50,645 nucleotides of DNA from an uncultured Clostridia bacterium (GTDB taxonomy: Bacteria > Bacillota > Clostridia > Saccharofermentanales > Saccharofermentanaceae). Positions 32,615 to 41,729 of this stretch are shown here, in pieces. Within the stretch, counting starts at the first letter, position 1. Each line of letters opens with the position of its first letter. Below the pieces are notes generated by a model that did no database searches, was not told where the DNA came from, and worked only from the letters and a program-made list of their open reading frames with translations. Made by a program: the position numbers and the translations under genes. The DNA is taken from positions 1 through 50,645 of the forward strand of contig CAMZBB010000006.1 of the NCBI GenBank assembly GCA_947304405.1. The letters are read 5' to 3'.

Positions 32615-33415
32615 TCATCCCTCTGATTTCTCAAAATGTGGTTTCTCGGTCATATAGAAGTTCAAGTCGAGCTTCAATTCCTTATAATCGGGATTCATGA
32701 GCGTCTTGTTCCCTTTCTCGTCAACGCTCCAGATCTCCTTGGCATCAGCCCATGAGAAGCCCGTAACCCTGATCGAAGGATTTTTAGTGATATCGTCGAT
32801 CATGGACTGGCATCTTTCCTGAGTTCCCTGAACGACGATCGAGATCTTTGCGCACTCGACCTCGGAAGGCTCAGTTGACTTTACGCCGGCGATAGCCGTG
32901 GAGTAGAACGCCTGAAGCGATTTGACATCAAGGGATGCCATAGCGGACGGATCCTTAACGGTCGCGGAAGTATCCACTTCCGGAGTCTCGGAAGCGGACG
33001 AGGAATCAGCCTTCTCCTCCTTGATGCCGGAATAGGCGTAAGGCTCTTCCTTAACGTAAGAACCGTCCCTTATGTTGACCGTAAAGTCAACAGGCGTAAG
33101 TCCGAATCTCAGGATGTAAGCGGTTCCCATCTTCTCGATCTTCGAGTTGTCCATGACATCGTAGAAATTCTTTGTCGAACCGGTTATATCCGTAACAGCC
33201 CTGTTGTAGAGAACCTCAGCCGAGCCGAGCTGAAGCCTCTTCATCCTGTATTCCTGTTTTGTCAGTTCGGCACTCCTGATCTTGTCGTCCATTTCAACGA
33301 ATTTCATGGCAGCCGGCCTGATCATATACCAGCCGAAAAGAACTACAACCGCAATATATAACACGACTGCTATGGTTTTCTTGTCCTGCGGCTTAAGAGA
33401 AGTTTCCATTTTCAT
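32615..33415 (-). CDS. pilO: PilO-like alignment protein
   Basis: About 266 residues from ATG 33415, which has GGGGAGG nine bases upstream within the end of the preceding gene. It has a short cytoplasmic tail, one membrane helix (about 17-34), a coiled segment (FVEMDDKIRSAELTKQEYRMKR) and an extracytoplasmic domain, broken by a Ser/Glu-rich insertion (about 130-150). Position directly after the PilM-PilN fusion and before pilB, together with the topology, supports PilO/GspM. Sequence similarity to Gram-negative PilO is low, so the assignment rests partly on context. Confidence 0.75.
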   Translation of the reverse strand: MKMETSLKPQDKKTIAVVLYIAVVVLFGWYMIRPAAMKFVEMDDKIRSAELTKQEYRMKRLQLGSAEVLYNRAVTDITGSTKNFYDVMDNSKIEKMGTAYILRFGLTPVDFTVNIRDGSYVKEEPYAYSGIKEEKADSSSASETPEVDTSATVKDPSAMASLDVKSLQAFYSTAIAGVKSTEPSEVECAKISIVVQGTQERCQSMIDDITKNPSIRVTGFSWADAKEIWSVDEKGNKTLMNPDYKELKLDLNFYMTEKPHFEKSEG

Positions 33416-33416
33416 A

Positions 33417-34910
33417 TCAAGCACCCTCCCCGGCCTTCTGTGTATCTGTCTTACGGGCAGCTAGCGTGCAGACCACATTGATCCTCCATGCGCTGTTGCC
33501 GTCCTTGTCGCTGATGGCCTGATAGCCCGTATAATCGATCTTCTCGAATTTATCCATCTTCATAAGTTCTGCGATGAACTGGTTGATGAGCTCAACTTCG
33601 GAAGACTCCGCCGTTATGTTGAATACGCCGCTCGTCGCATTGTATGAATTGACAGTGACCGTAACGTTATAATTGTTCGCGGCATTCTTTATAATCCTGT
33701 TGACATCGGAATCAGGTATAGGATACGTAATAAGATAACCGTTTAATTTATTAAGACCGCCCTGCCTGCTTCCGACGCCTGTGATGACATCAGAAATATC
33801 CTGATATCTTAAGACGTCAGTAAGTACATCCGGCTGGGTATTCTCCTTATTCAGCTCATTGAGCTGCTTTTGCTTCTGCGATATGAGGATCATCAGAGTC
33901 GCATAGATCGCTACTAAAAGCAAAAGGAATCCTGCGGCAGGAAGGATGGACTTCAAGATATGCTGTTTTCTGATGAACTTATCGGCGCTCTTCCTGTTGG
34001 CCGTAAGGATATCAAGCTTTACCGAGCTGATCTTTGCAAGGCCGGCAACAGGATATACGAAGTAAGGGAACTGCTTCTGATTGGTCTTTACCTTGACATA
34101 ACTCGGGCAGACAACGGCGGACACGTTGATGTTGCTGTCGATCTCGCCGATATCTTCAGCAAGTCTTGCGACCTGCTGTTCGCCCAGGCCTGCGAACTGT
34201 AGCTCTTCGATCGCTTCTTCAAGATCCTGTGCGGAAGCAAACTGACGGATCTCGGAGATGGCTCCGAAGATCTCACGGGCGAATTCGGATGAACCCGGCT
34301 GGTTGAAGACTCTCTTTGTCGAATGGTAATAGTAAAGGCCTTTCGCAAAAAAGATGGTAACGAGCGACGTACCGTCAAGGATCATGTAAACGATCGTCCT
34401 GTTGCGCGTCGTTCCCCTGAGCAGGTTGATAGCGAGATTTACACCGTCGTGGATATCGACGAGCCTGATGCCCGCCTTGGCGAAAATGCTCACATAGTTA
34501 TCGACGAACTGAGCATCCGCAGTCTCGGATATGACCTTCTGCGTCTTAAGCTTGTTATCCTTGCCGATCATGTACCAGGCTGATACCGGCTTTGTAAGTC
34601 TTGCATCCTTCGTCTCACGCTGTACATACTCGGTCGTTTTCTTCTCCGGCATCGAAGGCATCTCGATGATATTGGCACGGAGCTGAGGGCTGTTTAAGAT
34701 GAGCACGACATTATTCTTAGGGAGCTTGTTGAGCTTCCAGCATTCCTTGATCGCCGCAACGAGCGCGTTCTCATCCATGACTACACCGTTGAGAACAGCT
34801 CCTCCCGGGACGCTGACTGATACGAGGCGATTTACTTTGATCGCCTTGGCAGAGCCGGAACCCACTACGATCTGAATGTTAGTATTAGACAGAAATACAG
34901 TAACAGACAT
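33417..34910 (-). CDS. pilM: PilM-PilN fusion protein
   Basis: A 497-residue protein. Residues 1 to about 310 form an actin-like PilM domain (MSVTVFLSNTNIQIVVGS at the start, then the nucleotide-fold strands VVLILNSPQLRANIIEMP and VYMILDGTSLVTIFF). A membrane helix lies at about 328-352 and is followed by QKQKQLNELNKEN and a PilN-like extracytoplasmic domain (about 380-490). PilM normally binds the cytoplasmic tail of PilN as a separate protein; here the two are one chain, so the tether is permanent. It lies between pilC and pilO, as pilMN usually does. Confidence 0.82.
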   Translation of the reverse strand: MSVTVFLSNTNIQIVVGSGSAKAIKVNRLVSVSVPGGAVLNGVVMDENALVAAIKECWKLNKLPKNNVVLILNSPQLRANIIEMPSMPEKKTTEYVQRETKDARLTKPVSAWYMIGKDNKLKTQKVISETADAQFVDNYVSIFAKAGIRLVDIHDGVNLAINLLRGTTRNRTIVYMILDGTSLVTIFFAKGLYYYHSTKRVFNQPGSSEFAREIFGAISEIRQFASAQDLEEAIEELQFAGLGEQQVARLAEDIGEIDSNINVSAVVCPSYVKVKTNQKQFPYFVYPVAGLAKISSVKLDILTANRKSADKFIRKQHILKSILPAAGFLLLLVAIYATLMILISQKQKQLNELNKENTQPDVLTDVLRYQDISDVITGVGSRQGGLNKLNGYLITYPIPDSDVNRIIKNAANNYNVTVTVNSYNATSGVFNITAESSEVELINQFIAELMKMDKFEKIDYTGYQAISDKDGNSAWRINVVCTLAARKTDTQKAGEGA

Positions 34911-34928
34911 AAGCTTTCTTACCTTTCC

Positions 34929-36125
34929 TTATACACCTGCGCCTATTGTCGAATAGGAGTTATAGATAGGCGTGATTACCGCTATGATAACGAAGCCGAC
35001 GATAACCGCCATAACGACGATCATTACCGGTTCGATCAAAGAAGTCAACTTGACGAGCGCCTGTCTGGAATAGAAGTCCAGATCGTTCGCGACTGATTCG
35101 AGCATCGGGGCGAGCATGCCTGTCTCCTCGCCGATCTTGATGGATGACGGAAGCTTATAAACAAATCCGTCAACGTTCTTGATCGATTCGGAGATCGAGC
35201 TTCCTCCCGCGACCTTCCTCAGAACTTCATCGAACTGCGCTTCGATATATGAATTGCCGATTGTGTTTTTCGCGATCTCAACACTGCTGTAGATCGCGAT
35301 ACCGCCTGCATAGAGCGAACTCAGGGTTCTCGCAAATCTTGCCGAATAGATGACCTTTGTAAGCTTCCCCCAAGGTCCCTTGGTCTTGAACTTATCGATC
35401 TGATAACGGATAACGGGGATCCTGAATATCATCTTTCCGAAGATCAGGAACAGCGCCACAACGATCAGGATAATGTACCATCTGGTCGCCACGAAGTCGG
35501 ATATCGCCATCAGTATCCTGGTGGAAAGCGGCAGCGAAGGCATTGCATCGAACATGTCTTTGAACTGCGGCAATACATAACCGAAAAGGATCGCAACGAC
35601 CGCGACGATGAGAACAGAAAGGATCTTAGGATAAGTAAGCGAACTCTTTACCTTCTGCTCGAGCTCATTCTCTTCCGTATAGTGAGCAGCGAGCCTCAAC
35701 GCGGTATCATCGAGGTTACCGGTCTGCTCAGCCGATCTCATCATAAAGATGAACAGATCCGGGAAAGTAGGATCCAGTTCCTCCATTGCATTGGAGAGCG
35801 CCACGCCCTGAACGATCCTGTCACGCAGTTTCAGAAAAACGTCTCGCTCATAGGTGTCAATAGATTCGTCATGTGCAATGATGTCAAGTGCCTTTATAAG
35901 GCTTACACCGGCTTTTGTAAGTGTTCCGAGCTGTCTTGCAAAGTCTGCAAGCTGTGCTTTTTTCAACGCTTTTAAAGCAATACGCCTAACGACCGGAGTC
36001 GCCTCCAAAAGCGTAAGGCCTTCATCGTGGAAACGCTTCTGAAGCGCAGCACTGTCAGCCGCATCCGTACGTCCCTTGACGATCTTGCCGCTTGAGTCCT
36101 GAGCACGATATTTATATTCCGGCAT
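34929..36125 (-). CDS. pilC: Type IV pilus inner membrane platform protein PilC
   Basis: A 398-residue GspF/PilC family protein. The N-terminal signature MPEYKYRAQDSSGKIVKG is followed by two homologous cytoplasmic helical domains (about 65-190 and 265-385), each ending in membrane helices, with the motif FARQLGTLTKAGVSLIKAL in the first and FARTLSSLYAGGIAI in the second. PilC couples the PilB motor to pilin addition. Start ATG 36125 has AGGGGAAGG upstream. Confidence 0.96.
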   Translation of the reverse strand: MPEYKYRAQDSSGKIVKGRTDAADSAALQKRFHDEGLTLLEATPVVRRIALKALKKAQLADFARQLGTLTKAGVSLIKALDIIAHDESIDTYERDVFLKLRDRIVQGVALSNAMEELDPTFPDLFIFMMRSAEQTGNLDDTALRLAAHYTEENELEQKVKSSLTYPKILSVLIVAVVAILFGYVLPQFKDMFDAMPSLPLSTRILMAISDFVATRWYIILIVVALFLIFGKMIFRIPVIRYQIDKFKTKGPWGKLTKVIYSARFARTLSSLYAGGIAIYSSVEIAKNTIGNSYIEAQFDEVLRKVAGGSSISESIKNVDGFVYKLPSSIKIGEETGMLAPMLESVANDLDFYSRQALVKLTSLIEPVMIVVMAVIVGFVIIAVITPIYNSYSTIGAGV

Positions 36126-36145
36126 ACGTTGTTTCCTTCCCCTGT

Positions 36146-36658
36146 TTATTCAGTATCGTAATTCAACACATTAAACGAGTACGTGACATCCCAGTGTCCC
36201 ATCATCTGGTTCACTCTCCCGTCCTCGCCGGTCTTCCCGGTATACTTGTCAGCAATATAGGTAACGGTATAAAGGCCTTTACGGTATTCAAACCTCAAAG
36301 GCTCATTATCCTTTTCATCCCATGCATAGAGATACACCTTGCCTTTGCGTGTAGATACGGCCGCAACATCCTCGGCCGCGCCGTCGGCAAGACCGTTGAT
36401 CTTCGACGGATCGAAAATACTTGAATTCGCGCCGTAATACTGGGTGCCGACAAATTTCAGAGCCGTCCTGACATCCTTGGCTTCACGGAAGGCCGATCTG
36501 GCGCCTATCGTTATGACGGTCGTGGTGATAACGAATGCCACTACTAGCGCTACAAGGACCAATTCAATGATATAACGTCTAAGCCAATCGCCTATACGCC
36601 GTCTGTAGAATACGGTACCTTCCCTGCTTTCATTGTTCCTTTTAGAAGTGTTCGCCAA
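36146..36658 (-). CDS. Single-helix membrane protein of the pilus operon, unknown function
   Basis: About 170 residues. The start is taken as TTG 36658, because GGAGGGTG (36668-36661) sits just ahead; the longer frame from TTG 36670 would bury that site. A charged cytoplasmic head (SKRNNESREG, then RRRIGDWLRR) is followed by one membrane helix (about 33-55) and an extracytoplasmic domain. There is no class III signal peptide. It lies between the large pilin and pilC, so a pilus-assembly role analogous to a PilP, ComGF/ComGG or anchoring protein is possible, but I do not recognise it. Confidence 0.75.
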   Translation of the reverse strand: MANTSKRNNESREGTVFYRRRIGDWLRRYIIELVLVALVVAFVITTTVITIGARSAFREAKDVRTALKFVGTQYYGANSSIFDPSKINGLADGAAEDVAAVSTRKGKVYLYAWDEKDNEPLRFEYRKGLYTVTYIADKYTGKTGEDGRVNQMMGHWDVTYSFNVLNYDTE

Positions 36659-36751
36659 AACACCCTCCAAAAACCCTTTTGTTATAGTTCAGACTTATCA
36701 AGTCTTTTTAAGATTTTATCACAATACCCTTTATTATTTCTTACCTTCTCG

Positions 36752-38236
36752 TTACGGTTCCGCCGGATCTTCAGGTTCCGTCTCGATGGTTACGCTCTTG
36801 CCCTTCTTGAAAGGTATGATCCCGTCACTGTCATTGATCTTAGCCATAGTCGTATCGCTGAAGTAGTTCGGATATATCTTCAGGACGGCCCTGTTGGTGC
36901 CTTCGGTCATGAAAGGCGTTATGTCAATGGAATACTCGTAATAAGAATCCTTCTTGTTTGTTCCGGTGCTATCGTATTCGTTCATGACATAAGAAATCTT
37001 AAGTCTCACCTCATGCATCGCGCCATCGATAGCCGTGTTATCTGCACCGTCATATGCGGCATTTTCGCTGTCTGCTGCAAACACCTGGGCCTTAATGATT
37101 ATGCTCTTTTTCGTGATGTCGTGACTGACAGTATCGGAATAATCCACAGGGTAGGTCTCTTCCACAACGGTCGCTCCGCGATAAGTTTCTCCATCGCTCG
37201 CACCTTCAAGTCCTGAGAAATCCACTGATTTTTTGCTTCCTCCGGCAGTATCGCCGTCAAGAAGGAAATCTTCGTTAAGGATAAGTACTTTTTTAAGGAC
37301 TTTACCTGACTCCGAATCCTCATACAGAGCAAAACGGTAATAAACGTCTTTTTTTGCTCCGATAAGGTTCACCTTATCATTTGTTGCAGCCCAAGTAAGC
37401 CAGGTGTAAGTCTTTTCAACAGCATTCTCGTCCTCGCCTTCAAGCTCAGAGGTAAAATCGACAGCGAATTTCTTGATCTTGATTCCTTCCTGAAGTTCAG
37501 GCAGATAAACGGTATCGACTGAAGTTCCGGTATAACCTTCGCAGTAACCAATGAGACTAGTATTTCTTCTGAAAGAATACGCTCTGGTCGGGACTTTTGT
37601 AGCCGATCCGTCATAAGCGCTGCTGCTCCAGCCTTTCTTGGCTCTGGAATTATAGAAGACCGACAGGCATTTAGCGGAAAAATGCTCTGTCTTGTAAGCA
37701 TCAGACGACTTCTCTACATCAAATTCAATGGTGATAGTCCCCTCGAAGATAGTACCATCATAGAAATACGGCTGGACCAGCCCCTTAACAGTCTTGCTCT
37801 CGTCTTCGCTTGTCTTATTCGGATTGTAGGTAAGAACGAAGCGCATATGAACCGAAGTGTTCGGCTTTGCAGTCTGGACATTGAAATCGTTGTAAGGATC
37901 CCACTTGTATGTTTTTTCAAGTGTAATGTTGGATGACTGGTTATCGGCCACATACTCGAAAGCATATTTGGATTTATCAAGATTATCTTTGACCCAGTCG
38001 TTGATCTTGCCGGCCTTCTCCATTTGCTGAAGAGCGGACTGGGCAGCGTGATAAATGGCCTCGGCATTGCTCTGATTCTTATCGAAATTTGATTTCTTTA
38101 CATAACCGACAGCGGAGAAGATCCCTGACGCAGCCAGGATCGAGAGGACTACGAGCACAACGATCATCTCGACAAGTGTATAACCCTTGCCGTTGTTACG
38201 GACAGCAGATTGCTTAAAGATCATCTTTCCTGCCAT
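36752..38236 (-). CDS. Large type IV pilin-like protein, first gene of the pilus operon
   Basis: About 494 residues. ATG 38236 is chosen, with GAGGAG ten bases upstream; the open frame to 38257 would start at GTG. The leader ends RNNGKG and the mature part begins YTLVEMIVVLVVLSILAASG with Glu at +5, then helix residues GYVKKSNFDKN. The remaining 430 residues are beta-rich, acidic and unlike pilin heads I know; it ends in a short Glu/Pro tail. It is one of two oversized pilins in the locus and could be a minor or tip subunit. It is the promoter-proximal gene of the operon. Confidence 0.85.
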   Translation of the reverse strand: MAGKMIFKQSAVRNNGKGYTLVEMIVVLVVLSILAASGIFSAVGYVKKSNFDKNQSNAEAIYHAAQSALQQMEKAGKINDWVKDNLDKSKYAFEYVADNQSSNITLEKTYKWDPYNDFNVQTAKPNTSVHMRFVLTYNPNKTSEDESKTVKGLVQPYFYDGTIFEGTITIEFDVEKSSDAYKTEHFSAKCLSVFYNSRAKKGWSSSAYDGSATKVPTRAYSFRRNTSLIGYCEGYTGTSVDTVYLPELQEGIKIKKFAVDFTSELEGEDENAVEKTYTWLTWAATNDKVNLIGAKKDVYYRFALYEDSESGKVLKKVLILNEDFLLDGDTAGGSKKSVDFSGLEGASDGETYRGATVVEETYPVDYSDTVSHDITKKSIIIKAQVFAADSENAAYDGADNTAIDGAMHEVRLKISYVMNEYDSTGTNKKDSYYEYSIDITPFMTEGTNRAVLKIYPNYFSDTTMAKINDSDGIIPFKKGKSVTIETEPEDPAEP

Positions 38237-38306
38237 TTTACGGTATCTCCTCTTCACCCTCTCAAAGCTCAGAAGCGTGCAAAATGTATGATTTTCCTTA
38301 TATATT

Positions 38307-38335
38307 ATTTTAGGATTGAGGCTTTAGAGTGTCAA
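38307..38335 (-). promoter_or_regulatory. Near-consensus SigA promoter of the pilus operon
   Basis: On the minus strand, a perfect TTGACA (38335-38330), a 17-base spacer and TAAAAT (38312-38307). The predicted leader is about 64 nt before ATG 38236. Confidence 0.85.
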
Positions 38336-38375
38336 ATTACCATTTTGTTAAAAGGATAAACGTTTTGAAAACAAG

Positions 38376-38417
38376 AGCCAGGAATATACCGGTCCTGGCT
38401 GTGTAACATTGTTACAC
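38376..38417. repeat. Two adjacent inverted repeats in the pilus/zinc-ribbon gene gap
   Basis: AGCCAGGA-9-TCCTGGCT (38376-38400) is followed directly by the perfect palindrome GTGTAACA-T-TGTTACAC (38401-38417). They lie between the divergent promoters of the pilus operon and the zinc-ribbon gene. The second has the size and symmetry of an operator for a dimeric regulator; the first may be a weak hairpin. Apart from these and the two promoters, the 332-base gap holds nothing recognisable. Confidence 0.6.
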
Positions 38418-38461
38418 TGGTCTGTTTTGCTATGTCTGATGCAAATAAGCCAAAAATCTCT

Positions 38462-38490
38462 TTGTAAAAGATTATTTATTACTGTATAGT
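38462..38490 (+). promoter_or_regulatory. SigA-type promoter of the zinc-ribbon membrane protein gene
   Basis: TTGTAA (38462-38467), a 17-base spacer and TATAGT (38485-38490), about 78 bases before ATG 38569. Confidence 0.7.
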
Positions 38491-38568
38491 ATTCCCATGG
38501 AATAAGCGTTGTATTTTTAACAGCGTCAATAAACGAAAAAGGATAGATTAAAAGGAGGAGGATCTTTT

Positions 38569-39276
38569 ATGATCAATTGTAAGCAATGCGGTGCGCCTAT
38601 GGGCGACAACGCCATCACCTGCGGAAAATGCGGAACACCCACGGACAGAGCCCCGGAAATAATCAGGGACGATCTGCTCAAAAAGCTGGAAAGATTCAAG
38701 TCTTTACTGAGCGAAGCATCGGACCTCGGTTCCCGGATCAGACCTCAGTCAGAATTCCCTTCTGCGCCAAACGGTGATTTCAAGAAGAGAACTCTCATGA
38801 AGTACTTGTGGCCTTATTTGGTTGGCGGCATCGGTGCAGCCTCCATCTTATACATAGTAATCGTTATCGTGACCATGGTTTCCGCCGTTGATTCCGGAAA
38901 CTACAGATATTCCAGATATGGCACTTCTTCTATAGATCCTTCCAGCTTTATGGGCAGCATCTACGGCGGTTATTTCTTAGCGGCACTGGTTGGTGTAGCC
39001 ATCATCTTCATCGGGATCATCATCGCCAAGAAAAAGAGAAACTCATTCAACACCAACGCAGATTACATGATCAGGGAATTTAACCAGAAATACCAGGAAG
39101 GCGTCAGGAACCAGCAGATGTCAGACCGTCTCAACAAACTGATCGGCGAGATGGCTCAGTATGAGTACCTTGTTCCCACCGAGTACCAGGACTGCGAAAA
39201 TCTCGGCAAGATCATCGACCTGATCAAATCCGGCAAGGCATATACTGTCGAGGAAGCGATCTCACAGCTGGCTTGA
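38569..39276 (+). CDS. Zinc-ribbon membrane protein of unknown function
   Basis: A 235-residue protein. The N-terminal zinc ribbon has four cysteines (MINCKQCGAPMG and ITCGKCGTP; C4, C7, C18, C21). A helical stretch (DDLLKKLERFKSLLSEAS) and two membrane helices (about 80-103 and 132-154) follow, with a short outside loop rich in Tyr/Ser. The C-terminal part is cytoplasmic and helical. Such zinc-ribbon/two-helix proteins are frequent in Clostridia without a defined role. It starts at ATG 38569 after AAAGGAGGAGG and has its own promoter and terminator. It is divergent from the pilus operon, so a regulatory link is possible but unproven. Confidence 0.88.
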   Translation: MINCKQCGAPMGDNAITCGKCGTPTDRAPEIIRDDLLKKLERFKSLLSEASDLGSRIRPQSEFPSAPNGDFKKRTLMKYLWPYLVGGIGAASILYIVIVIVTMVSAVDSGNYRYSRYGTSSIDPSSFMGSIYGGYFLAALVGVAIIFIGIIIAKKKRNSFNTNADYMIREFNQKYQEGVRNQQMSDRLNKLIGEMAQYEYLVPTEYQDCENLGKIIDLIKSGKAYTVEEAISQLA

Positions 39277-39318
39277 TCCAAGCGCGCAAGTATAAACGCA
39301 CATAAACCATTCGCAAAG

Positions 39319-39363
39319 AAGGGGCTGTCTCAAAACATAATGAGACAGCCTCTGTCGTTTTTA
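39319..39363 (+). terminator. Rho-independent terminator of the zinc-ribbon gene
   Basis: GGCTGTCTCA-8-TGAGACAGCC (39323-39350), ten perfect pairs, is followed by TCTGTCGTTTTT. Confidence 0.88.
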
Positions 39364-39376
39364 ATTGATTTCAATG

Positions 39377-39557
39377 ACCTATAAGAAATTATTTTTTCGT
39401 TTCTTATAGGTACGTTTTGCTTCAAAATCGCGTTTTTAGACACTCGTGTACCTATAAGAATTTCATTTTCGATTTCTTATAGGTACATTTTTCTTTGAAA
39501 ACGGCTAAAAGGCCAAAAATGTACCTATAAGAAAAGAATTTTTCGTTTCTTATAGGT
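39377..39557. repeat. Three-unit hairpin array, word ACCTATAAGAAA, 73-bp period
   Basis: Units start at 39377, 39450 and 39523, exactly 73 bp apart. Each is ACCTATAAGAAA, an 11-base loop and TTTCTTATAGGT. The 38-bp spacers also carry inverted ends (TACATTTTT / AAAAATGTA in the second). Like the array at 22848, the block is 181 bp long, opens with GACCTATAAG, closes with CTTATAGGTC and uses GTACC/GGTAC at inner junctions. Loops and spacers are different in sequence, so it is not a recent copy. It fills the gap between two convergent genes and their terminators. Confidence 0.95.
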
Positions 39558-39572
39558 CAGGCAGTCAAAAAC

Positions 39573-39617
39573 TAAAAGAACTGCCCCAAAAGTGAGATCA
39601 TCCACTATTGAGGCAGC
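39573..39617 (-). terminator. Terminator of ftsH
   Basis: On the minus strand, an imperfect hairpin with outer pairs CTGCC/GGCAG (39616-39612 and 39585-39581) and inner AGTG/CACT is followed by TTCTTTTAGTTTTT. Confidence 0.6.
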
Positions 39618-39649
39618 TCATTCTGTTTTAGTTAATACTAATCTATATA

Positions 39650-41722
39650 TCAGTCCGTCGGACCCGGATCGTCCCTGTTCAGGTCATGATCAAGGTTTGC
39701 AGCCTCGGCAGGCCATGTGGGCTCGCCATCTTCGGCAGGCGCCTGCTCGGGAACTTCAGCCGGAGTCTCGGAAGAAGCTTCAACAGGAACTGCGACGGGA
39801 GCCGTCTCATCTCCGGACTCTGACTTTGACTCTTCAGTGGCAAGCTCGTCAGGGAAAACCTTTGACAGGTCGCCGTTGTTAACGTAGATCTTCTCGAAAT
39901 CAGGTCCGTCAACGGTAAGCTTCTTCTTAAGCCTGTTAGCGAGGCCTTCAACGACAGCCTGCTTTTCGATCAGGATGCGTTTCGCCTCAGCGTAGCAATC
40001 ATCAATGATCATCTTGATCTCGGCATCGATCGCGGCTGCTGTCTGCTCTGAATAGCTCTGGACCTGGCCCATCGAGTAACCGAGGAAGACTTCCTCATTC
40101 TCGTCGCCGAAGACCATGTTGCGGAACTTTTTGGAAAGTCCGTAACGCTTGATCATATTCTTTGCGATGTCATTGCAGTGCCTGAGGTCTGAAGCAGCAC
40201 CGGTCGAAATCTCTCCTAAGAAGATCTCCTCTGCGGCGCGTCCGCCGAGGCTCATCTTGATCGTATCAAGAAGCATCTTCTCAGTATAGAAATCCGTATC
40301 CTCGATCGGCTTGTATGCGGTATATCCGCCCGCCTGGCCCGCAGGAATGATGGTTACACGGTCAACCTTCTCGAAATCGGAAGTGGCACGGAGAACAACC
40401 GCGTGTCCGGCTTCGTGGTAAGCGGTAAGGTTCTTGACCTTGTCGGTCAGTTTCTTGGAATTCTTCTGAGGTCCCATCTGGACACGGAACATTGCGTCCG
40501 TAACCTCAAGCATTGAGATCTCTTTCTTGTTGTGACGCGCGGTCATGAGAGCCGCCTCGTTGAGCAGGTTCTCAAGATCAGCACCGGTAAAGCCGACTGT
40601 CGAGAGTGCGACCTCGCGGAGGCTTACGTCCTTGGCAAGGGGCTTGTTCTTTGCGTGAATCTTGAGGATAGCCTCACGTTCATCGGCATCAGGCATGTTG
40701 ACCATGATGCGTCGGTCAAATCTTCCGGGTCTGAGCAGTGCCGGATCCAGAACGTCAACACGGTTTGTTGCTGCCATGACGATTATGTTTGAATTAACAT
40801 CGAAACCGTCCATCTCAACGAGGATCTGGTTCAGCGTCTGCTCGCGCTCATCCTGTCCGCCGCCAAGGCCTGCGCCTCTCTTACGTCCAACTGCATCGAT
40901 CTCATCGATGAAGACAACGGAAGGAGCTTCTCTCTTTGCATCGGCGAAAAGCGATCTTACACGTGAAGCGCCGACACCTACGAGCATTTCAACGAAATCG
41001 GAACCGGAGATGTAGAAGAACTTGACTCCCGCCTCACCTGCGACGGCACGCGCAAGAAGTGTCTTACCCGTACCGGGAGCGCCGTAGAGGAGAACGCCCT
41101 TGGGAATCTTTGCTCCGAGCTGCTGGTATTTCTTAGGGTTCTTGAGGAAGTCGACGATCTCGGAAAGTTCTTCCTTCTCTTCAACGGAACCGGCAACATC
41201 CGCGAACTTGACCTTGATCTTGTTGGGATCGGAGACCCTCGCTCTGTTGTTTCCGAAGCTGAAGACGCTGCTTCCTTCCCTGCTCTGTCTGCTGATATTT
41301 ACGAAAAGGACGATGATGATGATCGCGGCCAGAAGGAGGCTGCCGATATTCAGGATGATCGACCAGTCAAACGGCTCGGTATAGTTATAATCCTTGATCC
41401 TGCCGGATGCCTTCGCTGTCTGGAGCTTAGCGATAAGGTCATCAACGTACTCGTAAGGGATCGACTGTGAGATCTCCGAGAGCTGGCCCTGTTCGTTCTT
41501 ATACCTTACGGTTACGACCGTACCCTTGACTTCTACCATCTCGACTTCGTTGCCGGTGTTATCAATATATCCCAATACATCAGACAACTTTGCCTGTTCT
41601 TTTTTACCGTAATTGCCGCCGAATACCATCGTCGAGAAAACGACGAGAAGCACCAGCATAATCAGATAGAAAAACAACCCTCCGAAACGCGGCCTGCTGT
41701 TTCCTTCACCTTTGTCAGACAT
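39650..41722 (-). CDS. ftsH: ATP-dependent zinc metalloprotease FtsH
   Basis: A 690-residue membrane protease. Two membrane helices (about 15-35 and 121-143) flank an extracytoplasmic domain. The AAA domain has Walker A GAPGTGKT, Walker [10 protein letters not shown] and the second region of homology ([10 protein letters not shown]), and the peptidase has HEAGH with the downstream zinc aspartate. It degrades misfolded membrane proteins and short-lived regulators. About 60 residues of acidic, Pro/Ala/Glu-rich tail at the C-terminus are longer than in many homologues. The order tilS-hpt-ftsH is the classic Firmicutes arrangement. Confidence 0.98.
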   Translation of the reverse strand: MSDKGEGNSRPRFGGLFFYLIMLVLLVVFSTMVFGGNYGKKEQAKLSDVLGYIDNTGNEVEMVEVKGTVVTVRYKNEQGQLSEISQSIPYEYVDDLIAKLQTAKASGRIKDYNYTEPFDWSIILNIGSLLLAAIIIIVLFVNISRQSREGSSVFSFGNNRARVSDPNKIKVKFADVAGSVEEKEELSEIVDFLKNPKKYQQLGAKIPKGVLLYGAPGTGKTLLARAVAGEAGVKFFYISGSDFVEMLVGVGASRVRSLFADAKREAPSVVFIDEIDAVGRKRGAGLGGGQDEREQTLNQILVEMDGFDVNSNIIVMAATNRVDVLDPALLRPGRFDRRIMVNMPDADEREAILKIHAKNKPLAKDVSLREVALSTVGFTGADLENLLNEAALMTARHNKKEISMLEVTDAMFRVQMGPQKNSKKLTDKVKNLTAYHEAGHAVVLRATSDFEKVDRVTIIPAGQAGGYTAYKPIEDTDFYTEKMLLDTIKMSLGGRAAEEIFLGEISTGAASDLRHCNDIAKNMIKRYGLSKKFRNMVFGDENEEVFLGYSMGQVQSYSEQTAAAIDAEIKMIIDDCYAEAKRILIEKQAVVEGLANRLKKKLTVDGPDFEKIYVNNGDLSKVFPDELATEESKSESGDETAPVAVPVEASSETPAEVPEQAPAEDGEPTWPAEAANLDHDLNRDDPGPTD

Positions 41723-41729
41723 TCTTAAC

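Noticed and set aside
24595..38236. Type II secretion or competence (com) pseudopilus instead of a type IV pilus
   Set aside because: The presence of PilM/N and PilO-like proteins, a large major pilin with its own promoter and several minor pilins fits type IV pili better; no comGA-comGG order and no GspD-type secretin are seen.
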